A stretch of 64,000 nucleotides of DNA from Methylococcales bacterium (GCA_026399075.1 JAPLRR010000078.1:1-64000), one strand, 5' to 3'. Positions 42,252 through 51,581 are shown, numbered from the stretch's first letter. A program made the numbers and translations. Notes: generated by a model not told the origin, from the sequence alone.

Positions 42252-43654
42252 GGTTTGCTGGCTTGGAAGCGGTCAAAAAAGTAAGTGACTTGGAAGGCAC
42301 CCAAATATTCATTATATAATTGGGTGTTGTCTATATAACTGGCCTTAAAGGCAAGAACCCAGTCATTTTGGAGCATATATTGCCATTCAGTTTCTATACC
42401 TTTGGCAAAATTATGGCCATAAAGTGTTTTGTCTTCTTCACGCAAGGCTAGGTTAAGCGAATAGCGGGTTTTTGAGTTTAAGGCATGGGAACCGGAAAGA
42501 TAAAGGCTTTTGGCGTTTTCATGGCTGCTAAGCTCCAAATAATCAACCGCACCACTCAAATTAACGCCGGGCAACAAGGCATAACTTAGCCCGCCGTTAA
42601 AGCCATAACCATCATAGCCTTCATCCCGGCTGGCATATTGGGCGCCCAAGGAATAGCGCAGCTTATCGGTTACCCGATGTTCGGCGGAACCACGCCACAC
42701 TTCTTGTTGGCCTAAAGCATAGGCCGAATAAAAGCGGTCACGGAAAGTCACAAATTGTTGCTTGGGGCGATACGCTTCATAATAATTGCGCAAGCGCACA
42801 TTTTTCATGACATCCCACCAGCTATCGACAAATGCATTTTCGATTTGGTTTTTTTCCGCTGCATAAGAGCCTTTAATAAAAGTTTCCATCGGTTTGTCTT
42901 GGCCCAATAAATGGCCTGCAAACCGCACAGCGGCATTGAGCCGATAAGTGGTGGTAGCGTTAGTTTGGCTGGTGCTGGTGGTTTGCTGTTGCTCAATAAC
43001 GTCACCATTGATATCAACACCTTGTGATACCAAGACATCCTCAGTCACTTGGGTTAAGTCTTGCTGCATCGCTTGAAAACCTGTCTTTACATCAAAGGCA
43101 TTAATATGCGCCCAAGTGCTGTTGCCTAAAGACCAATTTGGCGTCAGTTTGAACATCGCTTCTGTACCCGCAACAAATTTACCGTGTACCGATTGCACAT
43201 GATCCACCCGCAAAGGCTGTCCCGCATAAGCCTCAATGGTTAGCGGCAGGCTAGTCAAACCATAGCTGGCTTGGCCGCCGTCCAGCAAGTACAGCCCCAG
43301 ATTGTCACTTTTTTCAAAGCGGCCACCGCGTACTGTCAGCGGTAAAGCACGAAATTCTTTTTCCAGATACGCTTGGTAAGTTTGCAGCTTTTCGCGGTAA
43401 ATGTCAGTGCTGGCCCGTCCGACAAAACTGACCCTGGCTTTAAATTGTGCATCGGGATTGTCGTAATAGAGTTGTTGCCAAGATTCGCCCGTGTAATCGC
43501 CGTTTTTATTATAACGGTTGTCGGCTTGCGCTTTGACCCTTACCGACCCTTTCCAAGTGTCGGCAGCAACCACCGTTGGCAGTCCAGCCAAAAAGGCCAG
43601 TGCCAGCAGTGGTTTGATGGCATGTTTATGCGCTACCTGTTCCATTCTTAGCAT
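42248..43654 (-). CDS. Outer-membrane beta-barrel, candidate porin of the cytochrome conduit
   Basis: About 468 residues from Met 43654 (Met 43645 also possible), with signal peptide KPLLALAFLAGLPTVVAA. The mature part is built of alternating amphipathic strands rich in Tyr/Ser/Leu (YSLGAQYASRDEGYDGYGFN, KTRYSLNLALREEDKTLYGH) and ends in an aromatic strand VTYFFDRF, typical of barrels. Length would allow 16 or more strands. It is shorter than MtrB/PioB and no CXXC motif is visible at its start, so it is not an obvious MtrB, but its place among cytochrome genes suggests the same job. Confidence 0.75.
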   Translation of the reverse strand: MLRMEQVAHKHAIKPLLALAFLAGLPTVVAADTWKGSVRVKAQADNRYNKNGDYTGESWQQLYYDNPDAQFKARVSFVGRASTDIYREKLQTYQAYLEKEFRALPLTVRGGRFEKSDNLGLYLLDGGQASYGLTSLPLTIEAYAGQPLRVDHVQSVHGKFVAGTEAMFKLTPNWSLGNSTWAHINAFDVKTGFQAMQQDLTQVTEDVLVSQGVDINGDVIEQQQTTSTSQTNATTTYRLNAAVRFAGHLLGQDKPMETFIKGSYAAEKNQIENAFVDSWWDVMKNVRLRNYYEAYRPKQQFVTFRDRFYSAYALGQQEVWRGSAEHRVTDKLRYSLGAQYASRDEGYDGYGFNGGLSYALLPGVNLSGAVDYLELSSHENAKSLYLSGSHALNSKTRYSLNLALREEDKTLYGHNFAKGIETEWQYMLQNDWVLAFKASYIDNTQLYNEYLGAFQVTYFFDRFQASKP

Positions 43655-43664
43655 ACGGCAGTGC

Positions 43665-43949
43665 TTAGTGCTTAAAATTGGCCGTTCGGGTTTCAAATGG
43701 CTCTAGCCCTTGTTCCCGCTGTGTTTTACGGGCTTTTTGGTTGCCCAGCGCCCAGCCAGTTAAGGTGACTACCGCAACGATACAGCTACCGCAGCCGACA
43801 CATTTGCCAATTTTTGGCACAGAACACCCTGTCGCCAAAAACGCTTGGCCTGATGCGATGCCGGAACCCGTCAACCAAGGCCCTGCTTTTTCAATAAGCT
43901 GGGCTTTCAGTGATTTGCCGTTGGGCTTGTCAATATCAAAAAATGCCAT
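43665..43949 (-). CDS. Small Cys-rich protein of unknown family
   Basis: A 94-residue protein lodged between the barrel and the first cytochrome. It has a four-Cys cluster (ATGCSVPKIGKCVGCGSC) followed by a short hydrophobic stretch (IVAVVTLTGWALG) and a basic tail. No signal peptide. Start ATG 43949 with GGAG upstream. The Cys spacing could hold an iron-sulfur or zinc site; no family recognised. Confidence 0.6.
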   Translation of the reverse strand: MAFFDIDKPNGKSLKAQLIEKAGPWLTGSGIASGQAFLATGCSVPKIGKCVGCGSCIVAVVTLTGWALGNQKARKTQREQGLEPFETRTANFKH

Positions 43950-43969
43950 GATCCGTATTCTCCGTTGTA

Positions 43970-46615
43970 CTATTTCTTTTTGGCGACTTTAAGGTCAGCC
44001 ACAAGCAGGCGCTCAGGCAAGCTGTCAATGATTGCAATCACGTAGCCCGGGTTTATGTTGGTGCCGGGTTTTACGGCGATAAATTCCGCTTTCACTAACG
44101 TTGGCGAGGCTAGTTGGATGCCTTTTAGCAAACGGGTTTGGAAAATATCGACTTTTCTGGTACTGGTTGCACGGCCTGAATAGGGCAGCTTGATCAAAAA
44201 CTTGCTGGCCCCTAAGGTAGTAACCGCTTGCTGTTGCTGGTTTTTTAATGAAAAGGCAAATACTTGGCTAGTGACTGAGCCTTTTGCAATGGCATAGGTT
44301 TTCTTTTTGGGCGGCGTAGTTGGCGACGTTAAGGAGTAACTGCTCCAATCACTTAACGCCACTTCCAGACGGTAGTTGGGCACGATGGTTCTGCTGGCAG
44401 CGGTGGCATCTAGCATGATTGCCACTTTGTTGACCTTATCGCCAGAAATGATGTTATTGAACAAAAACACTTTAGCCGCCAGTTTTTCGCTAGTGGTACT
44501 AAACGCCGGGGTGTCAACCAGCCCTGCGGCTTTTAAGGCATCACCTTTTACAACTTCCCTAAATTCACCCGCAGTCACTTGTCGGTCATTAAGCATTAAG
44601 GCCGATGTGAACGGATTCATTTTGGTCTCGTAAAGAATATTGTCTACGTTTTCAACAATTGCACCGTCTGTGGAAATTTCAAAATATGGTATTTCCAGTT
44701 TAAGCACGCCTTCTTTAAGCAAACGTGCGTAAGCCGTGGCATCGGCAATTTTAGAGACCACGCGGCTATTTTTCTTGCCTAAGATACGGTCTGGCTCTAC
44801 TAATGAGCTGACTGAGCCGTTGGCCTTGCGGGCATGGCATTCGTCACAGATCATGGCCTTAGTTGCTACGCGGCTGTTATGGCTAATCAAATACTCATTC
44901 GATTCTGTCCAGATCAGTTGCACGTCTGCTGTTGCATAGCCTTTACTGCGCAGCAAGGCATCAAGGGCATTCTTTTGGGCAATAATATCCGAATAAGTTT
45001 GGGGCACTTCATCAGAACCTTTGCTGGCTGCTAAGTGTTCTTGGCGGCTAACAACGCGTTTGCTGGCCTTATCCATCCAGTAGTAACGGCTAGATGGTTT
45101 ATAAGGCATCATTTTCAGCTTGCCGTCTTCAGCCTTGCGGTAGCGGTAGCGGACTACCAGATCCTTGTCAGCATATTTTAGCCTGACAATATGGCAGGTT
45201 TGACAAGCAACCACATCCAAGTGCACTTGGGTGGTTTTATCCAATGAGCTGGCCACATATCCCACCATATCCCCACGGGCTTTCCACAACTCACGGTGCG
45301 CGTCCAGGATATTGGTATGACCTGAAGGTAGGGCAGGGTCTTTGGCGCCGCCAAACTTGACACCGTTATGGCAGTATTCACAAGACAAAGCGCCGGGTTG
45401 GAAATTCAGGTCTTTGCGCACGTCTTCATCAGAGTTGCCTACCAAAAAATTATGGTCGGCATCCAAGTCCACATTGCGGAAAGTGTCCTTGTAATATTGT
45501 TTGCTATGGCAAGAATTGCAATTTTCAATATAGCGTGATGCGCCTTTGGTGGGCCATGATTTACCTTTGTGGACATCATCGGAATAATCTTCCATTAAGA
45601 GGCCATCTTGGTCGTATTCCGGTTTGGAGACATCGCCAAAACCATAAAAGCCACGGCGCTCATGGCTGGTTTTATGGCATTGCATACAATTGGTGTCGCC
45701 AGGGAAGCGCAACATCGGCATTTGTACTTTACCATTGCTGTCAAATGCGTCAGCGTTCCAGTGTAATAAGGGTTGGCCGTCGCTGCCATTACCACCGGGC
45801 ACGGTCAATAGGGTTTTGCCTGTGTCTGAATCCGGTGCTACATTCAAAAATGCAAAAATAGCGGAATTGGCATAGCGGAAAAATCCGTTGCCGATAAATT
45901 GTTGGCTACGCAAGGCAGTCCATTCGCTAGCCGGTTTAGTGAATTTGGAAAAATCGGTGTGGCAGATCATGCAGTCAGGCTCAATCACGCCGCTTTTTTT
46001 CCAGCTCCATTTGCTTAACTGGTTGCCGCTGGTGTTGCTGCCATCCCCTTTAAGCCATTCAAAGTAATCACCGTCCAAGGGCTTAATGTCAGCATCAGCC
46101 ACTTGGTCATAGCGTAAACCAGTGCGGTCTTTTTCGGCAAAGCCACCGCCATTGTGGCATTCGGCGCAGTTCTTAACCAGGCCAGCAGCACCATAATCCA
46201 AAAAGGCTGATTCGCTGGCATTAAACTTTTTGGATAGCCATTGTGGGTTATTAAGTTGTCCTGGGTTATAGCCACAGTTAAAGCCGCCAAAATAGCCAGG
46301 TGAAACTAAAGCAGGCTGCCCCCGTTGTTGTCCATAAGTATCGCTGGTTTCTTCCCGCCCCATTTCAAAATGGTAAGCCTTGCTGATTTTATCAATGTCA
46401 TGGCAGCCACCACCTTCGCCGTTGCCGCAGCTCATGCGCGAACTATAGGGTTTGTTGCTGTTCAACACGTGCTGGCCTTCTTCATCCAGCAAGGGGATGG
46501 CTGGATGCAAGACGGGCAAATCAAACACATTTTCTCCGGCGACCGCCTTATTGGCGGTAAAGAGCAAAAACGCTCCCATCATCAAAAGATAATTAATAGT
46601 TGATTTTTTCATCAC
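43970..46615 (-). CDS. Large multihaem c-type cytochrome, first gene of the minus-strand cluster
   Basis: An 881-residue exported protein (signal ...LLFTANKAVA). Seven canonical CXXCH motifs (CAECH, CMICH, CMQCH, CNSCH, CEYCH, CQTCH, CDECH) lie between about residues 150 and 600, preceded by an expanded CX7CH (C63...C71-H72, CGNGEGGGCH). The last 250 residues are haem-free and beta-rich (VAIMLDATAASRTIVPNYRL). A sigma-54-type element ends 47 bases upstream of the start. Size and the adhesive-like C-terminus suggest an outer-surface or periplasmic terminal cytochrome; no named family recognised. Confidence 0.84.
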   Translation of the reverse strand: MMKKSTINYLLMMGAFLLFTANKAVAGENVFDLPVLHPAIPLLDEEGQHVLNSNKPYSSRMSCGNGEGGGCHDIDKISKAYHFEMGREETSDTYGQQRGQPALVSPGYFGGFNCGYNPGQLNNPQWLSKKFNASESAFLDYGAAGLVKNCAECHNGGGFAEKDRTGLRYDQVADADIKPLDGDYFEWLKGDGSNTSGNQLSKWSWKKSGVIEPDCMICHTDFSKFTKPASEWTALRSQQFIGNGFFRYANSAIFAFLNVAPDSDTGKTLLTVPGGNGSDGQPLLHWNADAFDSNGKVQMPMLRFPGDTNCMQCHKTSHERRGFYGFGDVSKPEYDQDGLLMEDYSDDVHKGKSWPTKGASRYIENCNSCHSKQYYKDTFRNVDLDADHNFLVGNSDEDVRKDLNFQPGALSCEYCHNGVKFGGAKDPALPSGHTNILDAHRELWKARGDMVGYVASSLDKTTQVHLDVVACQTCHIVRLKYADKDLVVRYRYRKAEDGKLKMMPYKPSSRYYWMDKASKRVVSRQEHLAASKGSDEVPQTYSDIIAQKNALDALLRSKGYATADVQLIWTESNEYLISHNSRVATKAMICDECHARKANGSVSSLVEPDRILGKKNSRVVSKIADATAYARLLKEGVLKLEIPYFEISTDGAIVENVDNILYETKMNPFTSALMLNDRQVTAGEFREVVKGDALKAAGLVDTPAFSTTSEKLAAKVFLFNNIISGDKVNKVAIMLDATAASRTIVPNYRLEVALSDWSSYSLTSPTTPPKKKTYAIAKGSVTSQVFAFSLKNQQQQAVTTLGASKFLIKLPYSGRATSTRKVDIFQTRLLKGIQLASPTLVKAEFIAVKPGTNINPGYVIAIIDSLPERLLVADLKVAKKK

Positions 46616-46661
46616 TGAGTCTTTGTGTTAGTGTCAACGGGAAAAAGATGTAAAAGAAATA

Positions 46662-46678
46662 AGCAAGAATAGAGCCAA
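46662..46678 (-). promoter_or_regulatory. Sigma-54-type promoter for the minus-strand cytochrome cluster
   Basis: On the minus strand TTGGC (46674-46678), seven bases, then TTGCT (46662-46666): the -24/-12 geometry of the RpoN consensus TTGGCACGN4TTGCW, matching all ten fixed positions except the variable ACG. A start near 46650 would leave a leader of about 35 bases before ATG 46615. Confidence 0.65.
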
Positions 46679-46986
46679 GTTGAGTTGGCCTAACTCCGTA
46701 AGTGCTTAATTCCTTAGTAAAACAATTGGGTATTGTGTTTAATGAATTTAAATCAGCTAGTAACTGCGCGCCTGCGGTGGCAAGTTGCCATAAATTAGGG
46801 GATATGCCTTAGTTTTAAGCAAAAAATAAGGCATATCACACACTGTGGTTATTCTTTTAAGGTAAAACATGGGTTTATGTTGCTTTTGTCAAAAGTAAAA
46901 TTTTTTGTGCGCTCTGGTGTTTACATAAACTTGAAATAAAACCACTGACGGTTTATCGGTAAAAAAGCTGCTTAAAGCGCCTAAAA

Positions 46987-47014
46987 TTGCAGTCTGCGCA
47001 AAAATTGACTGCAA
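46987..47014. promoter_or_regulatory. Perfect inverted repeat between the two sigma-54 promoters
   Basis: TTGCAGTC (46987-46994) and GACTGCAA (47007-47014) are exact inverted copies with a 12-base spacer, centres 20 bases apart (two helical turns). Lying about 310 and 570 bases from the two promoters, it is placed like an enhancer-binding-protein site. The rest of 46616-47665 shows no gene. Confidence 0.4.
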
Positions 47015-47583
47015 ATAAGGTATGAACAGCCGATTTGCCCAACGATTAAAAGTTGCTATAACGTAGGCCGCTTTTAACCTTTTATCGAGGTGCTGCCATT
47101 TAGATTTTGGATATACAGCAAGTCCTATGCCTATTTTGAGCTGTAGGGCACTTTTGGTGATTGCGGGTAAATCCCTTCGGAGGAACTGTTTTTGAGTTTC
47201 GGCAAGGATGCTGTTTGGTCGACTGATGGTTGGTGTCGGTGTTAAGCGTAGGTGTTTTTGGCGGGGTAGTAAGTTTGCTCTTATTGTCTTGCGGCAAATG
47301 ACCTGATTTTTAATAAAACTGGGGCAAATCCCCTAGCATCAAACAATAGGTGCAAATTAGCTTACAAAAAACAATTGATTATAAGCTGCCAGTGGAGGAG
47401 GGGGCTTTCTAATTTTTCAATAAATTAACCACTCATTCGGTTAAATAGCCTCTTTTTTATTGGGCAATTTATCTTTAGCCGTTAAATTACACCCCCCACC
47501 TAATTCTTCGTATTTTTAATAAATATCATTAAATCAATCAGCTATGTATCTATCTTTCCGTCATTTGGGGAGGATTTATTAGC

Positions 47584-47600
47584 TTGGCGCTAATTTTGCT
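47584..47600 (+). promoter_or_regulatory. Sigma-54-type promoter for the 1233-residue cytochrome
   Basis: TTGGC (47584-47588), seven bases, TTGCT (47596-47600): the same -24/-12 words and spacing as the element facing the other way at 46662-46678. It lies about 70-85 bases upstream of the start codon. Confidence 0.65.
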
Positions 47601-47671
47601 TTAGGTTGCCATAAGCCCGAAATGTCCGGGTTAATTAGCCAGAATCTTATAATAAACAGAGAGATATGATC

Positions 47672-50600
47672 ATGAAAGACAATCCCACAAGTAAGCCGGG
47701 TAAGCAGGGGAGCGGTTTTTTGCTCTCTGCGGCGGTTGCAATGCTGCTTGTTATGCCCTTACAGGGAGTCACAGCTGCAACGCTAGTTCCCAGCATAAAA
47801 GCAACGGCAGGTATCGATAAAAAACTAAATAGATTAGTGGTATCTGGTAAAACCGTTGGTATGGCGGTAGGTTCAGCGGTGTCAATTTATGATGCCGCTG
47901 ACCACCGCTTGTTGTTCGCCGGACAAACCGATGCCAAATCGGCTTTTAAGTTTATTGTCCAGCAAGATGCCGTGCCTTGTATTGTCCAGCTTGAAACCAC
48001 AAGTGCCGAATTGGCAGTGGCTGTAGCGGGTACACCAAAAACCTGTAAAGTCAAACCAGCCTGTAGCATTAAAGGTGGTAACCGCTTTATTAGCGAAGCC
48101 ACGCCGCAGACCTTTGATATGGTCACCAAAAATAAAGGGTTGATGTTTGATTGGGATATGGGCGATGGCACTAAAGAAACCAATAAACTGAGTGTGCCCC
48201 ATACTTATAAATTTGCTGGGCTTTATCAGGTTAATGCGGCGGGCAAGGATGCCAGCGGCAACCAGTGTTCAGATTCTGTGACTGTGTCGGTTGCACCGCC
48301 CGCCAATACCAATTCCAATGGGCCAGTGGCGGAGTCCGGTTCGCGGCCTAAAACCGCAGCGGGTATGCCGGGTGCAAATGGTGCCAATGATGTCGATGCC
48401 TTGGTGGTGTTCCCGTTTGAAGATATGGGTATGGAAGGCGGTAGCCAAATCAACATTCCCTACAATGCGCTATTTCCATATAACGCTTTGAATGCACAAG
48501 TTATCCGCAAAGTGGCTAAGAAGCCGATCATTGTTGATTCTAACACGGCTAGTGTTTACTATTCTGCCGCTGCCAATCCGGTAGACCCAATGGGTGCAGG
48601 TTCCATCAACTCAACTAGCCAAAATTATTTTTCTGATGGTGCAAAAGGGGCAAACTTTGACCCGGATGCAACCAAGGCAAAAGCGACCACTACTGGTGAA
48701 ACGGTTTATAAAGATGACCATACGTTTAATATAGCCAACATAGCCAAAACAGAGTTTTGGGATAAGGCACACCAACCGAATGCGTCTAAGTTGACAACAC
48801 CAGTGCCAGAAAAAGGCCTGTCCCAAGCAGATACCCAAAACACTTTCGTGCCAGCCAAACCATTGGCTTTGCCCGATCAAGGTTTGCGTGGCAATGTTGA
48901 TAAGGGCGTGGCTGTGAGGGCGATGCCGGGTATTTCTGACCCTTATAAAGCCAACGTGCCGCAAAAATTTGATTATAGTGCTGCCCAGCAATCGTTTGTG
49001 GCACAAAACATACCTGCCACTTCTATTGACGACCAAGGCCGAACTAACCCATATCCTTTGATGCGGGTTGAAGCCAAAGACAGTTCTGGTGCCGTAAAAT
49101 CAGCCATTGATGCGGTGTACACCACGGCATCAGAAACAGGTTGTGTACAGTGTCATTATAAAGGCGAAAAGGGGGCGGATGATAAAGTCTGGCGTACGCC
49201 CGTCACTATTAAAGAATTGCTTAATCCCGACGGCACACCCGGACCGGCAACAGGCAAAGGCGAATTCCCGCCCCTTAACCCACCGACACCCGTGCTGACA
49301 GGTGATGCCATTGCCGATTTTAAAAAATACGGTTATGGCCCTGCAACCCGCAACTTGTTTGACGGCAAGTTTGCGTTGAATCCAGCGCAAGCGATTATTG
49401 CCCCAGGCATTACTTTGGAATATGACGCCAATGGTATACGTACAGACCGTGTTGCTGAATCCCGCTGGTTGAAACCCGACGGTACCACTAGCTCCACTAA
49501 TCCTACGAAAGATGCGACTTGGAAATTGCAAATCCGCCTGAAATTTAAAGATGCCAGTGCGTATGGGGATGATAATTGGCAAAACCGAGAAAAAGCAGCG
49601 CGTTGGAACAATATGCTGCTGCATGATTACATGACCCCGATTAACTACAATAACGCGCGTGATGACGTTTTTGCGGAAATTGTCGATGACAAATACTTAA
49701 CCCGCAACTCTGTCACTATGTGTGCATCGCATCATACCAGTACGCTTAAGTTTGATACCGGTGCAGGGGCTTACAGCCAAGTCAAGACGCTTTCTGACTA
49801 CACCCGAACTGAACATGCGTTTCATGGCAAGATGCAAGTGTATAAGCGTGATGTAACAGCCGCTGAATCTGCCGATAAGATGGCGCATACCAAAGGCGAG
49901 TTGATCCGTAATGAGCGCGGACATCCAATTATGTGGGGTGGCCGTGGTTGGGATACTATCGATAACGATGCCAACCGTTTGCCGATGACACTGGATGCCA
50001 GTGGTAAATACACCGTGCTTGCAACCGTGTTTCCTACCGCAGACCGTAATAACTGGAAACCTGACTTGTTCCCGCAGCATCCTTTAGGCGAAGAAATGTT
50101 GCCTGTGGGCGAAAACATCCCAATGGAAAAAAACTGTTTAACCTGCCATACCGGTAAAACCGAGAAAAGCTACCGCGACATCCACCATGCAGCGGGCATG
50201 AAGTGTGACAGTTGCCACGGAGGTATGTTGGCGGTGGGCTTGACTTATCCGCATGAAATGTATGACGGCAACTTAACAGCCGCAGGTGCATTAGGTGTTG
50301 ATAAAGCAGACACTTTAACTGCGCCAGACTTCCGTCGGGCTTGGTTGGATGAACCGAACTGCGGTTCTTGCCATGTCGGCGATGCCAATTTGGCGAAAGA
50401 AGGTGATGCGGGGCTGAAGCATTATTTCAGTGCGGGTGCCACCAAACAAGGTTGGATGGATGGCGACAAGGCTAATGCTACGATACATCCGGTCAATGCA
50501 CGTTTTGCTGTTATGCCTAGCAAACAATATTTGCCAGAAAAATTGACGGCAACAGCAGCAGATGTCACCGCAGGAAAAGCGGCTAAAGTCGGTGACACCT

Positions 50601-51367
50601 ATTACTCAAACCGTGAGGTATCGCAAGCCTTATACCGCAAGAGTGGTGATGTGCATGGCAGTGGCGCTAACGGCGTACTCAATTGCTCCACTTGCCATGG
50701 TGGTTCACACGGCATTTGGCCCAATAAAGACCCCAATGCCAATGACAACGTGACTTCCAAGCAATTGCAAGGTTATGACGGCAATATCGCTGAATGTTCT
50801 ACCTGCCATATTAAAGAAGACTTTAAGACGGGCTTGGTGGCAACAGATGGCGGTAGCGTCAACTTGGGTGTAGGCCAAGGTGTCAGGGCGGGTACGGTGG
50901 TATCCCCTACCAGTGCTAAAGCCTATTTGGCTGGCCCCCATGGTATGCATCCAGTCGGTGACGTTTATTGGTATAAACATGCCGATGGTGCCGCATCCAG
51001 TGCTAAACCTGTCAAAGTCAAAGGCCAAGAAATGAATGGCGGTTGGCATAATGATATGGCCAGCAAACCAGGGCCAGACGGGGAAGACCAATGTGCTGCC
51101 TGCCATGGCGCTGACCACAAAGGTACGCGTTTATCTCGGACTTTGGCTGACCGCACTTTAGTCAACAGCAAAGGCGTTGCGATCAAGGTTGCCAAAGATA
51201 AAATCATCGGCTGCGATTTGTGCCATGCCTTGAAGAAGAGCTTTGCAACAGCACCTGACCCTAAATCACCCACAGGCGGCTGGCCTAAAGCCAAGCTGCA
51301 TATGCCACCGATGCCAGAACCGGTGGCTATACCCGGATCAACGGGTGGAGGTGGCGGGCACGGCTAG
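47672..51367 (+). CDS. Large PKD-domain multihaem c-type cytochrome
   Basis: About 1231 residues. Met 47672 has AGAGAG at good spacing; ATG 47666 is possible but too close. Signal peptide (FLLSAAVAMLLVMPLQGVTA), a beta region, a PKD-like domain at about 135-210 (LMFDWDMGDGTKETNKL...VPHTYKFAGLYQV), a haem-free middle, then eight CXXCH motifs between about 490 and 1205: CVQCH, CLTCH, CDSCH, CGSCH, CSTCH twice, CAACH, CDLCH. A CXXHH (CASHH, about 686-690) looks like a ninth, altered site. PKD modules are typical of surface proteins, so an extracellular location is inferred. Ends Gly-rich (GSTGGGGGHG). Followed by two terminators. Confidence 0.86.
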   Translation: MKDNPTSKPGKQGSGFLLSAAVAMLLVMPLQGVTAATLVPSIKATAGIDKKLNRLVVSGKTVGMAVGSAVSIYDAADHRLLFAGQTDAKSAFKFIVQQDAVPCIVQLETTSAELAVAVAGTPKTCKVKPACSIKGGNRFISEATPQTFDMVTKNKGLMFDWDMGDGTKETNKLSVPHTYKFAGLYQVNAAGKDASGNQCSDSVTVSVAPPANTNSNGPVAESGSRPKTAAGMPGANGANDVDALVVFPFEDMGMEGGSQINIPYNALFPYNALNAQVIRKVAKKPIIVDSNTASVYYSAAANPVDPMGAGSINSTSQNYFSDGAKGANFDPDATKAKATTTGETVYKDDHTFNIANIAKTEFWDKAHQPNASKLTTPVPEKGLSQADTQNTFVPAKPLALPDQGLRGNVDKGVAVRAMPGISDPYKANVPQKFDYSAAQQSFVAQNIPATSIDDQGRTNPYPLMRVEAKDSSGAVKSAIDAVYTTASETGCVQCHYKGEKGADDKVWRTPVTIKELLNPDGTPGPATGKGEFPPLNPPTPVLTGDAIADFKKYGYGPATRNLFDGKFALNPAQAIIAPGITLEYDANGIRTDRVAESRWLKPDGTTSSTNPTKDATWKLQIRLKFKDASAYGDDNWQNREKAARWNNMLLHDYMTPINYNNARDDVFAEIVDDKYLTRNSVTMCASHHTSTLKFDTGAGAYSQVKTLSDYTRTEHAFHGKMQVYKRDVTAAESADKMAHTKGELIRNERGHPIMWGGRGWDTIDNDANRLPMTLDASGKYTVLATVFPTADRNNWKPDLFPQHPLGEEMLPVGENIPMEKNCLTCHTGKTEKSYRDIHHAAGMKCDSCHGGMLAVGLTYPHEMYDGNLTAAGALGVDKADTLTAPDFRRAWLDEPNCGSCHVGDANLAKEGDAGLKHYFSAGATKQGWMDGDKANATIHPVNARFAVMPSKQYLPEKLTATAADVTAGKAAKVGDTYYSNREVSQALYRKSGDVHGSGANGVLNCSTCHGGSHGIWPNKDPNANDNVTSKQLQGYDGNIAECSTCHIKEDFKTGLVATDGGSVNLGVGQGVRAGTVVSPTSAKAYLAGPHGMHPVGDVYWYKHADGAASSAKPVKVKGQEMNGGWHNDMASKPGPDGEDQCAACHGADHKGTRLSRTLADRTLVNSKGVAIKVAKDKIIGCDLCHALKKSFATAPDPKSPTGGWPKAKLHMPPMPEPVAIPGSTGGGGGHG

Positions 51368-51379
51368 TTTTGGAGGGTT

Positions 51380-51416
51380 GGGGTGGGCTGTTAAAGCCCG
51401 CCCCTTTTTTCCTTTT
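51380..51416 (+). terminator. Rho-independent terminator after the PKD cytochrome
   Basis: GGGGTGGGCT, loop, AGCCCGCCCC then TTTTTTCCTTTT: a strong G+C stem with U-tract, 13 bases after the stop. Confidence 0.93.
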
Positions 51417-51552
51417 AGTTTAGTGCGATACATTAATTAACGGGATGGGCTCAGCCTGTCCATGTGGTATGCAGTGTAGTATTGCCTAAGGCATTGTTTT
51501 TTTGATGCCAAATCTGTAGCTGCTTTAGCTGATGGCCGCAGGTTTTTAGGCA

Positions 51553-51581
51553 GGGGGTGCAGGGATGCACCCCTTTTTTTT
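51553..51581 (+). terminator. Second terminator after the PKD cytochrome
   Basis: GGGGTGCA and TGCACCCC form an eight-base stem followed by eight T residues on the plus strand. A backup to the stronger terminator 170 bases earlier; it does not work for recG, which reads from the other strand. Confidence 0.85.

Noticed and set aside
47100-47297. 65-codon minus-strand frame in the cytochrome intergenic region
   Set aside because: Low-complexity Lys/Thr/Pro translation, no ribosome site; better read as regulatory DNA.
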